Shown here one piece after another: positions 17,436 through 25,825 of a stretch of DNA of 64,000 nucleotides. The notes below the pieces were generated by a model. It was not told where the DNA came from and did not search any database. It saw only the letters and a list, made by a program, of their open reading frames with translations. Both the position numbers and the translations under genes were made by a program. This DNA is from Rhizobacter sp. OV335 (GTDB lineage: Bacteria > Pseudomonadota > Gammaproteobacteria > Burkholderiales > Burkholderiaceae_C): contig NZ_FRCQ01000012.1 in the NCBI RefSeq assembly GCF_900142965.1, positions 1 through 64,000 of the forward strand. Direction: 5' to 3'. Positions within the stretch are counted from its first letter, which is position 1; each line of letters opens with the position of its first letter.

Positions 17436-19820
17436 ATGACCCATCCCTACCAAGACCCGACCCGCCCGGTTCCCGAGCGCGTGGCCGACCTGCTCGCGCG
17501 CATGACGCTCGACGAGAAGATCGCGCAGCTGCACGCCTTCTGGCTGCTGCTGTCGGAAGACGGCCAGCACCGCCCGCGCAAGGACAGCTTCACCGGCGGC
17601 AGCGACGCCGAGGCCGTGCAGCATGGCCTGCGCCATGGCCTCGGCCAGATCTCGCGGCCGCTCGGCAGCCACAGCGTCGATCCGCACGCCGGCGTGCGCG
17701 CGCTGAACCGGCTGCAGAAGTTCCTCGTCGAGGAGACCCGGCTCGGCATCCCGGCGATGTCGCACGAGGAATGCCTGGTCGGCCTGATGGGGCGCGGCGC
17801 GACGCTGTTCCCGTCGGCGCTGTCGTACGGCGCGACCTGGAACCCCGAGCTGATCGAGCGCGCCGCGCAGGCGATCGGCCGCGAAGCACGCAGCGTCGGC
17901 TGCCACCAGGGCCTCGCGCCGGTGCTCGACGTCTCGCGCGACGTGCGCTGGGGCCGCACCGAAGAGACCTTCGGCGAAGACCCTTACCTCGTCGGCGTGC
18001 TGGCCACGCGCTACGTGCGCGGGCTGCAGGGGCCGCGCCGCGACCTGCTCGCGACGCTGAAGCACTACGCCGGCCATTCGGCCAGCGAAGGCGCGCGCAA
18101 CCACGCGCCGGTGAGCCTCGGCTGGCGCGAGCTGAACGACGTGTTCCTGCTGCCGTTCGAGATGGCGGTGAAGCAGGCGAACCCCGGCTCGGTGATGCCG
18201 GCGTACCACGACATCGACGGCGAGCCGTCGCATGCATCCCGGCACCTGCTGACCGAGGTGCTGCGCGACCAGTGGGGCTTCGACGGGCTGGTGGTCGCCG
18301 ACTACGTCGGCATCAGCCTGCTGTATCAGCACCACGGCGTGGCCGCCGACCGCACCGAGGCGGCAGCGCAGGCCTTCAATGCCGGGCTCGACATCGAGCT
18401 GCCGGGCGACGATTGCGCACCGCAGTTGCGCGAGGCGTTGCAGCGCGGGCTGATCACGATGCAGAAGGTCGATGAGATCGTCGCCCGCGTGCTGACCGAG
18501 AAGTTCCGGCTCGGGCTGTTCGAGCGGCCGTATGCCGACGAGGCCGGCATCGCGCTGCAGCAGCCCGACACCATCGTGCTGGCGCGCGAGGTGGCGCGGC
18601 AATCGGTCGTCGTGCTGCACAACGACGGCACGCTGCCGCTGGACGCCCGCGCCGGCCGGCGCATCGCGGTGATCGGCCCGACCGCTGACGACCCGATGGC
18701 ACTGCTCGGCGGCTACAGCTTCCCGGTGCACCTGATCCTCAATGACCAGACCGAGGGCACCTCGCAGATCGTCACGCCGCTCGCGGCCCTGAAGGCGGCG
18801 TTCGGCGGCGCGAACGTGCGCTACGCCCAGGGTTGCCCGATCCTCGAAGGGCGCAGCGCCGGCGCGCCGGTGTTTCCCGGCGACGTGGCCGAGGCGGTGA
18901 ACGGCGAGCGGGTCTCGCGCGTCTCGCAGCGCCGCGACGGCATCGCCGACGCGGTGGCGTGTGCGAAGGATGCCGATGTCGCGATCGTCTGCGTCGGCGA
19001 CTTGGCGGGCCTGTTCCAGACCGGCACCGTCGGCGAGGGTTCGGACGCCGATTCGCTCGCGCTGCCCGGCGTGCAGCAGGCGCTGCTCGATGCGGTGCTC
19101 GACAGCGGCACGCCGACCATCGTCGTGCTGACCGGCGGCCGGCCGTACACGCTGGGCGGGCGCGAGCACGAGCTGGCCGCGCTGGTGATGGCCTTCGCCG
19201 GTGGGCAGGAGGGCGGCACCGCGATCGCCGAGGTGCTCGGCGGCGCGGTCGAGCCCTCGGGCCGCCTGACGCTGTCGGTGCCGAAGAGCGCCGGCGCGAT
19301 GCCGTACTTCTACAACCACAAGCTGAAGAGCGCCGGCACGCCGATCGCGCTGCATTTCGGCAGCCGCTATCCGTTCGGCCATGGGCTGTCGTACACCTCG
19401 TTCGCGTACGACGAGCTGCAACTCGCGCAGGCGAGTGTCGACATCGAGCGCGGCGAGATCGCGCTGTCGTGCCGCATCACCAACACGGGTGCGCGCGCCG
19501 GCGTCGAGGTGCCGCAGCTGTACGTGCGGGACCTGCTGGCGTCGGCGGTGCGGCCGGTCAAGGAGCTGAAGGGTTTCGCGCGCGTCGCGCTCGCACCGGG
19601 CGAGTCGGCCCGCGTGAGCTTCCACCTGCCGGTCGACATGCTGAACTTCACCGGCGCGGCCGGCGCCCGCATCGTCGAGCCCGGCGAGTTCGAGCTGCAG
19701 CTCGGCGCGTCGAGCGCCGACATCCGGCTGCGCACCCAGGTGCACGTCACCGGCGCGGTGCGCACGCTGGGGCGCGACTGGCGCATGGAAAGCCGCGTCA
19801 CGTGTCAGATGCAAGGCTAG
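17436..19820 (+). CDS. GH3 family beta-glycosidase
   Basis: A 794-residue glycoside hydrolase family 3 enzyme: N-terminal TIM barrel, C-terminal alpha/beta sandwich (from about residue 390) and a fibronectin-III-like domain at the end (about 655-780). The likely nucleophile is D289 in GLVVADYVGI; the KHYAGH and HEE(C) motifs of the barrel are present. There is no signal peptide, so the enzyme is cytoplasmic. It probably works on the same imported beta-glycosides as the GH1 enzyme, yet no copy of the LacI-type operator is seen upstream. Beta-glucosidase and beta-xylosidase activities are both possible. Confidence 0.93.
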   Translation: MTHPYQDPTRPVPERVADLLARMTLDEKIAQLHAFWLLLSEDGQHRPRKDSFTGGSDAEAVQHGLRHGLGQISRPLGSHSVDPHAGVRALNRLQKFLVEETRLGIPAMSHEECLVGLMGRGATLFPSALSYGATWNPELIERAAQAIGREARSVGCHQGLAPVLDVSRDVRWGRTEETFGEDPYLVGVLATRYVRGLQGPRRDLLATLKHYAGHSASEGARNHAPVSLGWRELNDVFLLPFEMAVKQANPGSVMPAYHDIDGEPSHASRHLLTEVLRDQWGFDGLVVADYVGISLLYQHHGVAADRTEAAAQAFNAGLDIELPGDDCAPQLREALQRGLITMQKVDEIVARVLTEKFRLGLFERPYADEAGIALQQPDTIVLAREVARQSVVVLHNDGTLPLDARAGRRIAVIGPTADDPMALLGGYSFPVHLILNDQTEGTSQIVTPLAALKAAFGGANVRYAQGCPILEGRSAGAPVFPGDVAEAVNGERVSRVSQRRDGIADAVACAKDADVAIVCVGDLAGLFQTGTVGEGSDADSLALPGVQQALLDAVLDSGTPTIVVLTGGRPYTLGGREHELAALVMAFAGGQEGGTAIAEVLGGAVEPSGRLTLSVPKSAGAMPYFYNHKLKSAGTPIALHFGSRYPFGHGLSYTSFAYDELQLAQASVDIERGEIALSCRITNTGARAGVEVPQLYVRDLLASAVRPVKELKGFARVALAPGESARVSFHLPVDMLNFTGAAGARIVEPGEFELQLGASSADIRLRTQVHVTGAVRTLGRDWRMESRVTCQMQG

Positions 19821-19835
19821 AGCAGACGTAGACTC

Positions 19836-19871
19836 GGCGGACCGCCCTCACCGGGGTCTTGCAGGTCCGCC
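19836..19871 (+). promoter_or_regulatory. Hairpin abutting the acetyltransferase start codon
   Basis: GGCGGACC at 19836-19843 pairs perfectly with GGTCCGCC at 19864-19871, and the ATG follows immediately at 19872. The weak Shine-Dalgarno GCAGG (19861-19865) overlaps the right arm. It could hide the ribosome binding site or help terminate the GH3 transcript; no T-run follows. Confidence 0.4.
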
Positions 19872-20447
19872 ATGTCCGAGCCGCCGAGCCGTTTCCCCGT
19901 CCTCGAGACGCCGCGCCTACTGCTGCGCGAAACCTCGCTGGCCGATGCGCCGGTGCTGTTCGCGATCCATGCGGATGCCGATGCGATGCGCTGGTTCGGC
20001 ACCGAGCCGCTGCCGGACGAGCAGGCGGCGCAGAAGGTGATCGAGGGCTGGGCGACGGCGCGCACCCTGGCCAACCCCGGCATCCGTTGGGGGATCGAGC
20101 GGCGCGAAGACGGCCGGCTGATCGGCACTTGCGGCATGTTCCGCTGGAACCGCCACTGGCGCGCCTGCATGGTCGGCTACGAGCTGGCGCGCGACGCCTG
20201 GGGCCAGGGCTACATGCGCGAGACGCTGCTCGCGGTGCTGGGTTTCGGCTTCGTGCAGATGCAGCTGAACCGCGTCGAGGCGCAGGTGCATCCCGACAAC
20301 ATCGCCTCGCTGAAGCTGGTCGAGCGCCTCGGCTTCGTGCGCGAGGGCCTGCTGCGCGAAGCCGGCTGGTGGAACGGGCAGGCGCAGGACCTGCTGCAGT
20401 TCTCGCTGCTGCGGCGCGAGCAGCGGGTGGTGGTGCTGGCGGAGTGA
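19872..20447 (+). CDS. GNAT acetyltransferase, RimJ/RimL type
   Basis: A 191-residue acetyltransferase_3 (GNAT) protein. The N-terminal ETPRLLLRE motif, the acetyl-CoA-binding stretch YELARDAWGQGYMRE and NIASLKLVERLGFVREG are typical of RimJ/RimL-like enzymes that acetylate protein N-termini or small amines. It lies 51 bp downstream of the GH3 gene on the same strand and is convergent with the nucleotidyltransferase gene, 6 bp away. The substrate is unknown. Confidence 0.9.
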   Translation: MSEPPSRFPVLETPRLLLRETSLADAPVLFAIHADADAMRWFGTEPLPDEQAAQKVIEGWATARTLANPGIRWGIERREDGRLIGTCGMFRWNRHWRACMVGYELARDAWGQGYMRETLLAVLGFGFVQMQLNRVEAQVHPDNIASLKLVERLGFVREGLLREAGWWNGQAQDLLQFSLLRREQRVVVLAE

Positions 20448-20453
20448 GCGTGC

Positions 20454-21152
20454 TCAGAGGCCGGCGAGACGGCGCAGGCGGTCGAGGATGACCCTGGCGC
20501 GGGCCTGGCTGGTGAGGTCGCCTCGCAGGTGCATGGGGATCACGTCGACGAATCGCGGGTCGGCGAGCAGGTCGTCGAACTCCTGCCGCAGGTGGTCGCG
20601 CACCTCCTGATCGGCCGCTTCGACCTCCGTCGCGATCTCGGGTCTTCCGTCGATCACGTTGATGATGTCTTCCATGTCGTGGTGCCCCAGGTAGTCGCCT
20701 TGGCCTCGGTCGTAGAACGCCTCCAGCTTGGTGGCCAGGAAGAGCGGGGCGCTGACCACCAGAACTTCCGTGCCACTGGGGAGCTGCCTTCTCTGGGCGC
20801 TGCGAATGGCGTGCGGGTACCAGCGATTGGTCGAATGCCCCAGCACGGATTCGTCGCTCGGCATGACGTCGAGTTGAAGAGAGCCCTGGACCCATCGGCA
20901 CATGTGGTCGTCGGAGGCACTCTGCGTGAAACCGCGTCTCGCGAGCTTCTCGCACAGCGCGTAGTACCCGCCGATCCCTGCGACCTCGGCGACGAGGTCG
21001 ACATCGTTGGTCTCCCTGACCGGCGGGCTGGCGGGGTCGGTGATCAGCAGTCCGACCGAGCACCCTCCGACGAGAACCAGCTCCTCTCGCAGTTCGCCCA
21101 ACGCCATGGCGACTTTCTCGAGCGCGATGAGGTTGGGGTCGTTGGCGTTCAT
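20454..21152 (-). CDS. Nucleotidyltransferase of an AbiEii/MNT-like module
   Basis: A 232-residue protein with the nucleotidyltransferase signature GGCSVGLLI (about residues 29-37) followed by the metal-binding pair in RETNDVDLV (about 46-54). Further conserved-looking features are SAPLFLATKLEAFYDRGQGDYLGHHDMEDII, as in DUF6036/AbiEii-type proteins, so an NTP-transfer activity on RNA, protein or a small molecule is plausible. It overlaps the upstream HTH gene by 4 bp (ATGA), and together they resemble toxin-antitoxin or defence pairs in layout. Function is inference from family only. Confidence 0.75.
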   Translation of the reverse strand: MNANDPNLIALEKVAMALGELREELVLVGGCSVGLLITDPASPPVRETNDVDLVAEVAGIGGYYALCEKLARRGFTQSASDDHMCRWVQGSLQLDVMPSDESVLGHSTNRWYPHAIRSAQRRQLPSGTEVLVVSAPLFLATKLEAFYDRGQGDYLGHHDMEDIINVIDGRPEIATEVEAADQEVRDHLRQEFDDLLADPRFVDVIPMHLRGDLTSQARARVILDRLRRLAGL

Positions 21153-21685
21153 CCCAGTCTTTCCAGAAGCATGGTGCTCGCCAGCTCCCTTTCCCTGGCG
21201 GCGCCGATGCGCAGAGCGTCGAGCAAGGTCAGCACGTCGAACAGTTTTTCATCCAGGCGACTGGCAGTGGGGGCCGTGTGATGGAGGGGGGTGAGGCTGG
21301 GGCCATAGGTGTCACCCTGCGCATCCGGCCACACGGGAAGGACGGCGTTCGACAGGTCGAAGTGCTGCCGCAGCGACGGGCCGGCGATGGCCGTCGGCAT
21401 GCCGCGGGACATCGGACCCTGCATGCCTGGAAATGCGAATCGGGCGCCATGAACGACGAACTCTGCAAGGTGGGGCCGAACGGCGCGGATGCTGCCTGAA
21501 GCCCTGCTGAGCAACAGCGCCTGTTCACAGCGCCGGATTGAGCCATGCACGGCGGAGACGGCCATCTGAAGCTCCTGTCCGAGCGATGCCAGGAGGAACT
21601 CCTTGTCAGCGTTGACGCAGACCTTCAACGCAACAAGAAGGTCTTGAGGCTTCAACGCCATCTGCTTGTTCTTGTCGCCGGACAT
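21149..21685 (-). CDS. Winged-helix-like partner of the nucleotidyltransferase
   Basis: A 178-residue protein. The first 70 residues (KPQDLLVALKVCVN, LASLGQELQMAVSAVHGSIRRCEQALLL) look like a small winged-helix DNA-binding domain. The middle has the motif HGARFAFPGMQGPMSRGMPTA, which I recall from a conserved family often next to nucleotidyltransferases. It is upstream of and overlaps the nucleotidyltransferase gene by 4 bp, so it may act as antitoxin-like regulator. The gene starts at the edge of an AT-rich 220-bp divergent region. Family and role are uncertain. Confidence 0.65.
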   Translation of the reverse strand: MSGDKNKQMALKPQDLLVALKVCVNADKEFLLASLGQELQMAVSAVHGSIRRCEQALLLSRASGSIRAVRPHLAEFVVHGARFAFPGMQGPMSRGMPTAIAGPSLRQHFDLSNAVLPVWPDAQGDTYGPSLTPLHHTAPTASRLDEKLFDVLTLLDALRIGAARERELASTMLLERLG

Positions 21686-21905
21686 GGGATGGATTCACAT
21701 TTCAGAAAACGAGAATTGTTGCATTGGCACGCAGAATTTGGCAAGAGACCAATAAATTCTGTTTTCCAGAAAAAGGAAATCTTTTTATAAACAATGAGTT
21801 AAGAGACTTTTGAGAATTTATTCTTAGACACATCAATGATCGTATGAGTTGGCGTATAAGATATACTGCACGCTGTAGTCTTCGCCTTCGCGCAAGGAAG
21901 TGAAC
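21686..21905. promoter_or_regulatory. AT-rich divergent control region
   Basis: This region is strikingly AT-rich compared with its surroundings, especially 21720-21870. It separates the minus-strand HTH/nucleotidyltransferase pair from the plus-strand DUF5343-like gene. It contains overlapping -10-like hexamers (TATAAG at 21855-21860, TATACT at 21862-21867) and an AGAAT-TT-ATTCT inverted repeat at about 21813-21824. No clear -35 could be assigned. Confidence 0.5.
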
Positions 21906-22670
21906 ATGGCGGACCTGCCTCGAAAGAAAAGCCCCCGAGCCCCTTCGGTGCCTCTTGGCGAGGCGATCGACCGGGCCCTGAGGGCGTACGACAAGCAGCG
22001 CTTGCAGCCCGCGCCGATCGATGCCGTGGCTCAGAACCTCGGCTACAAGGGATCATCAAGCGGATCAGCGCTCAGCGCGATGGCGTCCTTGCGCTACTAC
22101 GGTTTGCTCGAGCGTCCACAAGACGGCTTGCTGGCTGTCACGAAGGATGTCGAGGCATTCAAGTTCGCGCCGAACGACGAGCTGAGGCGCTCCTTTCTTC
22201 TCGGGTTCCTTCGTCGGCCTGCACTCTTCGCGGAACTGCTGGAGAAATACGCCTCAGGGCTGCCTTCCGACGCCAGCCTGAAGTACGACCTCATCCAGCG
22301 CGGCTTCCTGCCGGCGACGGCATCCGATGTCGCGAACGTCTTCCGGCGGTCCGCGGAGTTCAGTCGCTTCTTCGAACGGGGCGGCACCGACTCATCGGTC
22401 GGCCTGATGTCACCTGAGGTCGTTGGAGAACCAGAGGCCAAGCCGCTTGTGGCGTCGATGCCTGAGGTGTCCGTCATTGATGCGCTCGTTCACACGGCCT
22501 TGCCGCCAGCGGCCGCACAGCCGCCGGAGGATGCCGGCCACGACCGGATTCCCGTGCGCTTGTCAGGTTCGCGACGGGCCTGGCTCTCCATCCCGACGCC
22601 GTTCTTTGCAGCGGACAAGCAGCGGCTCAAGGCGCAGATCGACCTGCTGCTGGCCGACGACGAGGACTGA
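21906..22670 (+). CDS. DUF5343-like protein with N-terminal helical/HTH domain
   Basis: A 254-residue soluble protein. After a basic N-terminus, residues about 15-75 (ALRAYDKQRL, VAQNLGYKGSSSGSALSAMASLRYYGLLERPQDG) look like a winged-helix domain of the DUF5343 type; the middle contains LRRPALFAELLEKYASGLPSDASLKYDLIQRGF in two helical blocks. The last 50 residues end in acidic DDED. The ATG at 21906 has AAGGAAG at 21894-21900. It is divergent from the nucleotidyltransferase pair, with which it shares the AT-rich control region. Function unknown. Confidence 0.7.
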   Translation: MADLPRKKSPRAPSVPLGEAIDRALRAYDKQRLQPAPIDAVAQNLGYKGSSSGSALSAMASLRYYGLLERPQDGLLAVTKDVEAFKFAPNDELRRSFLLGFLRRPALFAELLEKYASGLPSDASLKYDLIQRGFLPATASDVANVFRRSAEFSRFFERGGTDSSVGLMSPEVVGEPEAKPLVASMPEVSVIDALVHTALPPAAAQPPEDAGHDRIPVRLSGSRRAWLSIPTPFFAADKQRLKAQIDLLLADDED

Positions 22671-22680
22671 AGGCGACGCC

Positions 22681-22701
22681 ACCGGGCAAGTCGCGCCCGG
22701 T
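22681..22701. terminator. Hairpin between convergent genes
   Basis: ACCGGGC at 22681-22687 and GCCCGGT at 22695-22701 form a perfect 7-bp stem between the DUF5343-like gene and the convergent SulP gene. No T-run is present on either side, so it is only terminator-like. Confidence 0.4.
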
Positions 22702-22708
22702 GTCAACG

Positions 22709-24391
22709 TCATTTGCCAAGCACCCCCTGGTGCACGCTGAGGAACAGCTCCCCCTTGAACCACTGCTGCCAGCCACCCGCCCGCAGCCCGTCCATCACCG
22801 GCCCCTTCACCTCCGACAAATCCAGCCGCATGCCGCGCGCGGCCAGCATGTCCTGAAGCGCGCGCAACGCCTCCAGGCCGCTCAGGTCGATGCGGTTCAC
22901 CGGCGCCATCTGCAGCAGCACGCGGCGCGTGTCCGGATGCGTGGCCAGGTGCTGCGCGACCACGTCCTCCAGCTGGCGGGCGTTGGTGAACAGCAGGCTT
23001 TCGTCGATGCGCAGCGCGAGCACGCCCGCCGTCAGCTCGACCTGGTAGCGGTCGATGTTGCGGTAGTGCTCGGTGCCCGGCACCCGGCCGATCAGCGCCA
23101 CGTGCGGCCGCGCGGTGCGCTGCAGCAGCAGCGCGATCGACGCCGCGACGCCGATCCCGAGCGACCAGCCGGCGCCGAACAGCAGCATCAGCACCGCCAC
23201 CGTGACCATCACCACCCACTCGCTGCGCGCGTAGTGCCAGGCCTCGCGGAACGGCCCGAGCGCCAGGCCCGACAGCACCGCCACCAGGATCGTCGCGGCC
23301 AGCACCGGCGTCGGCAGCCACGCGAGCGGCTGCGCCAGCAGCAGCATCGCCAGCACCATCAGGATCGCGGTGAACACCCCCGCCATGCGCGTGCGGCTGC
23401 CCGCCTCCAGGCTGACGATGCTGCGCGAGAAGCTCGCGCTGACCGGCATGCCGCCCGTCAGCGCCGCCGCCACGTTGGCCGCGCCCAGCCCCGCCAGCTC
23501 GCGCCGTGGATCGACGCGCTGGCCGAGCCGGCGTGCGAGCGATTCGGCCACCACCAGGCTGCTGACGTAGGTGACCAGCGCGATCAGCAGCGCCTGCGGC
23601 AGCAGTGCCCACCACAGCGTGGCATCGAGCAGCGGCAGCGCCAAAGTGGGCGACAGCGTTGGCAGCGCGCCGACCAGCGTCACGCCGTGCCGGTCGGCGC
23701 CGGTCAGCATCGCGATCGCCATCGCGCCGACCAGCACCGCCAGCGGCACCAGCCGGCCGACCAGCACCGCGCGCGGCCGGCCGAAGCGCGCCGCCAGCCA
23801 GGGCTGCGCATGGCGGCGCGTGAACCACAGCAGCGCGACGGCCCCGATGCCATAGGCGGCGGTCAGCGGCGCCCACGGCCGCACCGCCTGCCACCAGGTG
23901 TGCAGCACCTGCACCGCATCGGCGCCGCGGGCCGACGAGCCGAGCAGCACCGGCAGCTGGCTGAGCGCGATCGACAGCGTCGCGCCGGTCTCGAAACCGT
24001 GCAGGACCGGCACGCTGAGCAGCGCGGCCAGCGCATCGAGCCGCAGCCAGGCCGCCGCCAGCAGCAGCAGCCCGACCTCGGCCGCCAGCACCAGCGCGAC
24101 CGCCGGGGCCTCGACGCCGGGCGGGGCCTGGCCGATCGCCTGCGCGATCATCAGCGCCAGCACCGCGGCGGGCCCGACGCCGAGCACCGGGCTGGAGCCG
24201 AGGGCGGCATAGGCCACCAGCGGCAGCAGGCTCGCATACAGCCCGACCTGCGCCGGCAGCCCGGCGAGCAGCGCATAGGCCAGGCTCTGCGGGATCAGCA
24301 GCACGCTGATGACGAAGGCGGCGACCAGGTCGTCGCGCAGGGCCTCGCGGCGGTAGTTGCCGAGGCCGGCTCGCCAATCGGGGAAATGCAT
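22709..24391 (-). CDS. SulP-family anion transporter with STAS domain
   Basis: A 560-residue SLC26/SulP protein: about 11-12 membrane helices (residues about 20-420) followed by a cytoplasmic STAS domain (about 440-555). Typical stretches are VISVLLIPQSLAYALLAGLPAQVGLYASLLP in the first helices and LTGGMPVSASFSRSIV near helix 8. Sulfate, bicarbonate or another anion is the likely substrate. The gene stands alone, convergent with the DUF5343-like gene and divergent from the small gene at 24504. Confidence 0.92.
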   Translation of the reverse strand: MHFPDWRAGLGNYRREALRDDLVAAFVISVLLIPQSLAYALLAGLPAQVGLYASLLPLVAYAALGSSPVLGVGPAAVLALMIAQAIGQAPPGVEAPAVALVLAAEVGLLLLAAAWLRLDALAALLSVPVLHGFETGATLSIALSQLPVLLGSSARGADAVQVLHTWWQAVRPWAPLTAAYGIGAVALLWFTRRHAQPWLAARFGRPRAVLVGRLVPLAVLVGAMAIAMLTGADRHGVTLVGALPTLSPTLALPLLDATLWWALLPQALLIALVTYVSSLVVAESLARRLGQRVDPRRELAGLGAANVAAALTGGMPVSASFSRSIVSLEAGSRTRMAGVFTAILMVLAMLLLAQPLAWLPTPVLAATILVAVLSGLALGPFREAWHYARSEWVVMVTVAVLMLLFGAGWSLGIGVAASIALLLQRTARPHVALIGRVPGTEHYRNIDRYQVELTAGVLALRIDESLLFTNARQLEDVVAQHLATHPDTRRVLLQMAPVNRIDLSGLEALRALQDMLAARGMRLDLSEVKGPVMDGLRAGGWQQWFKGELFLSVHQGVLGK

Positions 24392-24503
24392 GGGCCCGAT
24401 TGTCCGTCGAGTGCAACCCCCAAAGCAGCGGATGGCCGTCGCCCCCGGCCGGCCCGACACTCGCCGGGCGAGGCCGCCGACCGCGGCCAGGGAGGCGACA
24501 ACC

Positions 24504-24788
24504 ATGTGGTGGCTCAACTTCAACCCGCAGTTCAACTGGCCCTTCAGCGGCTCGGTCGTGCAGGACATCCACCCCTCGCTGCTGGCCCGCGCCGGCAGCG
24601 AAGCGACCGAGCTGCGCGTGCTGCGCGAGGTGGCGTCGTACGGCAAGCAGATCGGCGTGCTCAGCGACCTGGTGCTCGGGCTGGCGAAGCAGCTGCCGGC
24701 CGGCGCCCTCGACGACGAGGCCCGCCACGCGCTCGCGCAACTCGAGGAGATGGCCCGCCGGATCGAACGCATCAAGGATCAACGCTGA
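24504..24788 (+). CDS. Small conserved-type protein of unknown function
   Basis: A 94-residue soluble protein with a Trp/Phe/Asn-rich N-terminus (WWLNFNPQFNWPFSG) and a helical C-terminal half with likely coiled-coil character (LAQLEEMARRIERIKDQR). GGAGG at 24491-24495 gives a strong ribosome binding site 8 bases before the ATG. It precedes the GT2 gene by about 30 bp on the same strand. I do not recognise a family. Confidence 0.65.
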   Translation: MWWLNFNPQFNWPFSGSVVQDIHPSLLARAGSEATELRVLREVASYGKQIGVLSDLVLGLAKQLPAGALDDEARHALAQLEEMARRIERIKDQR

Positions 24789-24820
24789 GTTTCCCGGCGT
24801 AAAGTCGCGGGCTGCTTTCG

Positions 24821-25825
24821 GTGATCAGCCCGCCCATGCGTTCCACAGTCGACTCCTCCGTTCCCACGCGACCGACCCGCCCCGCCATCAGCTGCGTGAT
24901 GCCGGCCTACAACGAGGCCGCCAACCTGCCGGTGCTGCTGCCGCAATTGAGCGCGCACCTGGCCGGGCTGACCGACCGCTGGGAGGTCGTCGTCGTCGAC
25001 GACGGCAGCACCGACGGCACCGCGCTCGCGGTCGCGCCCTTCCTCACGACGCCCGGCGTGCGCTACGTGCGGCTGTCGCGCAACTTCGGCAAGGAACAGG
25101 CGCTGACCGCCGGCATCGACCTGGCCCGAGGCGAGGTCGTGGTGCTGATGGATTCCGACCTGCAGCACCCGGTCGACCTGATCGACCGCATGGTGCAGGC
25201 CTGGGTGGGCGGCGCCGACATGGTCTGCGCGGCACGCGCCTCGCGCGCCGACGAGACCTGGGCCAAGCGCCTGGGCACCTGGGCGTTCTACCGGCTCGTC
25301 AACACGAAGCACTCGGTGCACATCCCGGTCGATGCCGGCGATTTCCGGCTGATGGACCGCCGCGTGGTCGATGCGCTGAAGTCGCTGCCCGAGCGCAACC
25401 GCTTCATGAAGGGGCTGTACGCCTGGGTCGGTTTTCGCACCGAGATCATCGACTACACGCCCGCCGAGCGGCATGCCGGCACCAGCAGCTTCTCGATGCG
25501 CAGCCTGGTGCGGCTCGCGCTGACCGGCGTCACCGCGTTCTCGAACGTGCCGCTGCGGCTGTGGAGCGCGCTCGGTGCGCTGATCGCGTTCGGCGGCATG
25601 GGCTTCGGGCTGCTGGTGATCGCGCAGCACTTCATCTACGGCCACGACGTGCCCGGCTGGGCGACGCTGGTGTGCAGCCTGATGTTCTTCAGCGGCGTGC
25701 AGCTGCTGTCGATCGGCATCCTCGGCGAGTACGTCGGCCGCATCTTCGACGAGGTCAAGCGCAGGCCGATCTACCTGGTGGCGAGCGAAGCCGGCCAGGG
25801 CCTGGTGGAGGCCGACGCCCGATGA
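24821..25825 (+). CDS. GT2 glycosyltransferase of the ArnC/GtrB/DPM1 type
   Basis: A 334-residue polyprenyl-phosphate glycosyltransferase. The catalytic domain (about residues 20-240) shows VMPAYNEAANLP, the nucleotide-binding DDGSTDGT and the metal-binding DSDLQHP; two C-terminal membrane helices (about 248-275 and 288-312) follow. It would transfer a sugar from a nucleotide donor to a polyprenyl phosphate at the inner membrane. The GTG at 24821 or the ATG at 24836 may be the start. It overlaps the ChbG-type deacetylase gene by 4 bp (ATGA) and forms a module with the GtrA-type gene. Confidence 0.9.
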   Translation: MISPPMRSTVDSSVPTRPTRPAISCVMPAYNEAANLPVLLPQLSAHLAGLTDRWEVVVVDDGSTDGTALAVAPFLTTPGVRYVRLSRNFGKEQALTAGIDLARGEVVVLMDSDLQHPVDLIDRMVQAWVGGADMVCAARASRADETWAKRLGTWAFYRLVNTKHSVHIPVDAGDFRLMDRRVVDALKSLPERNRFMKGLYAWVGFRTEIIDYTPAERHAGTSSFSMRSLVRLALTGVTAFSNVPLRLWSALGALIAFGGMGFGLLVIAQHFIYGHDVPGWATLVCSLMFFSGVQLLSIGILGEYVGRIFDEVKRRPIYLVASEAGQGLVEADAR

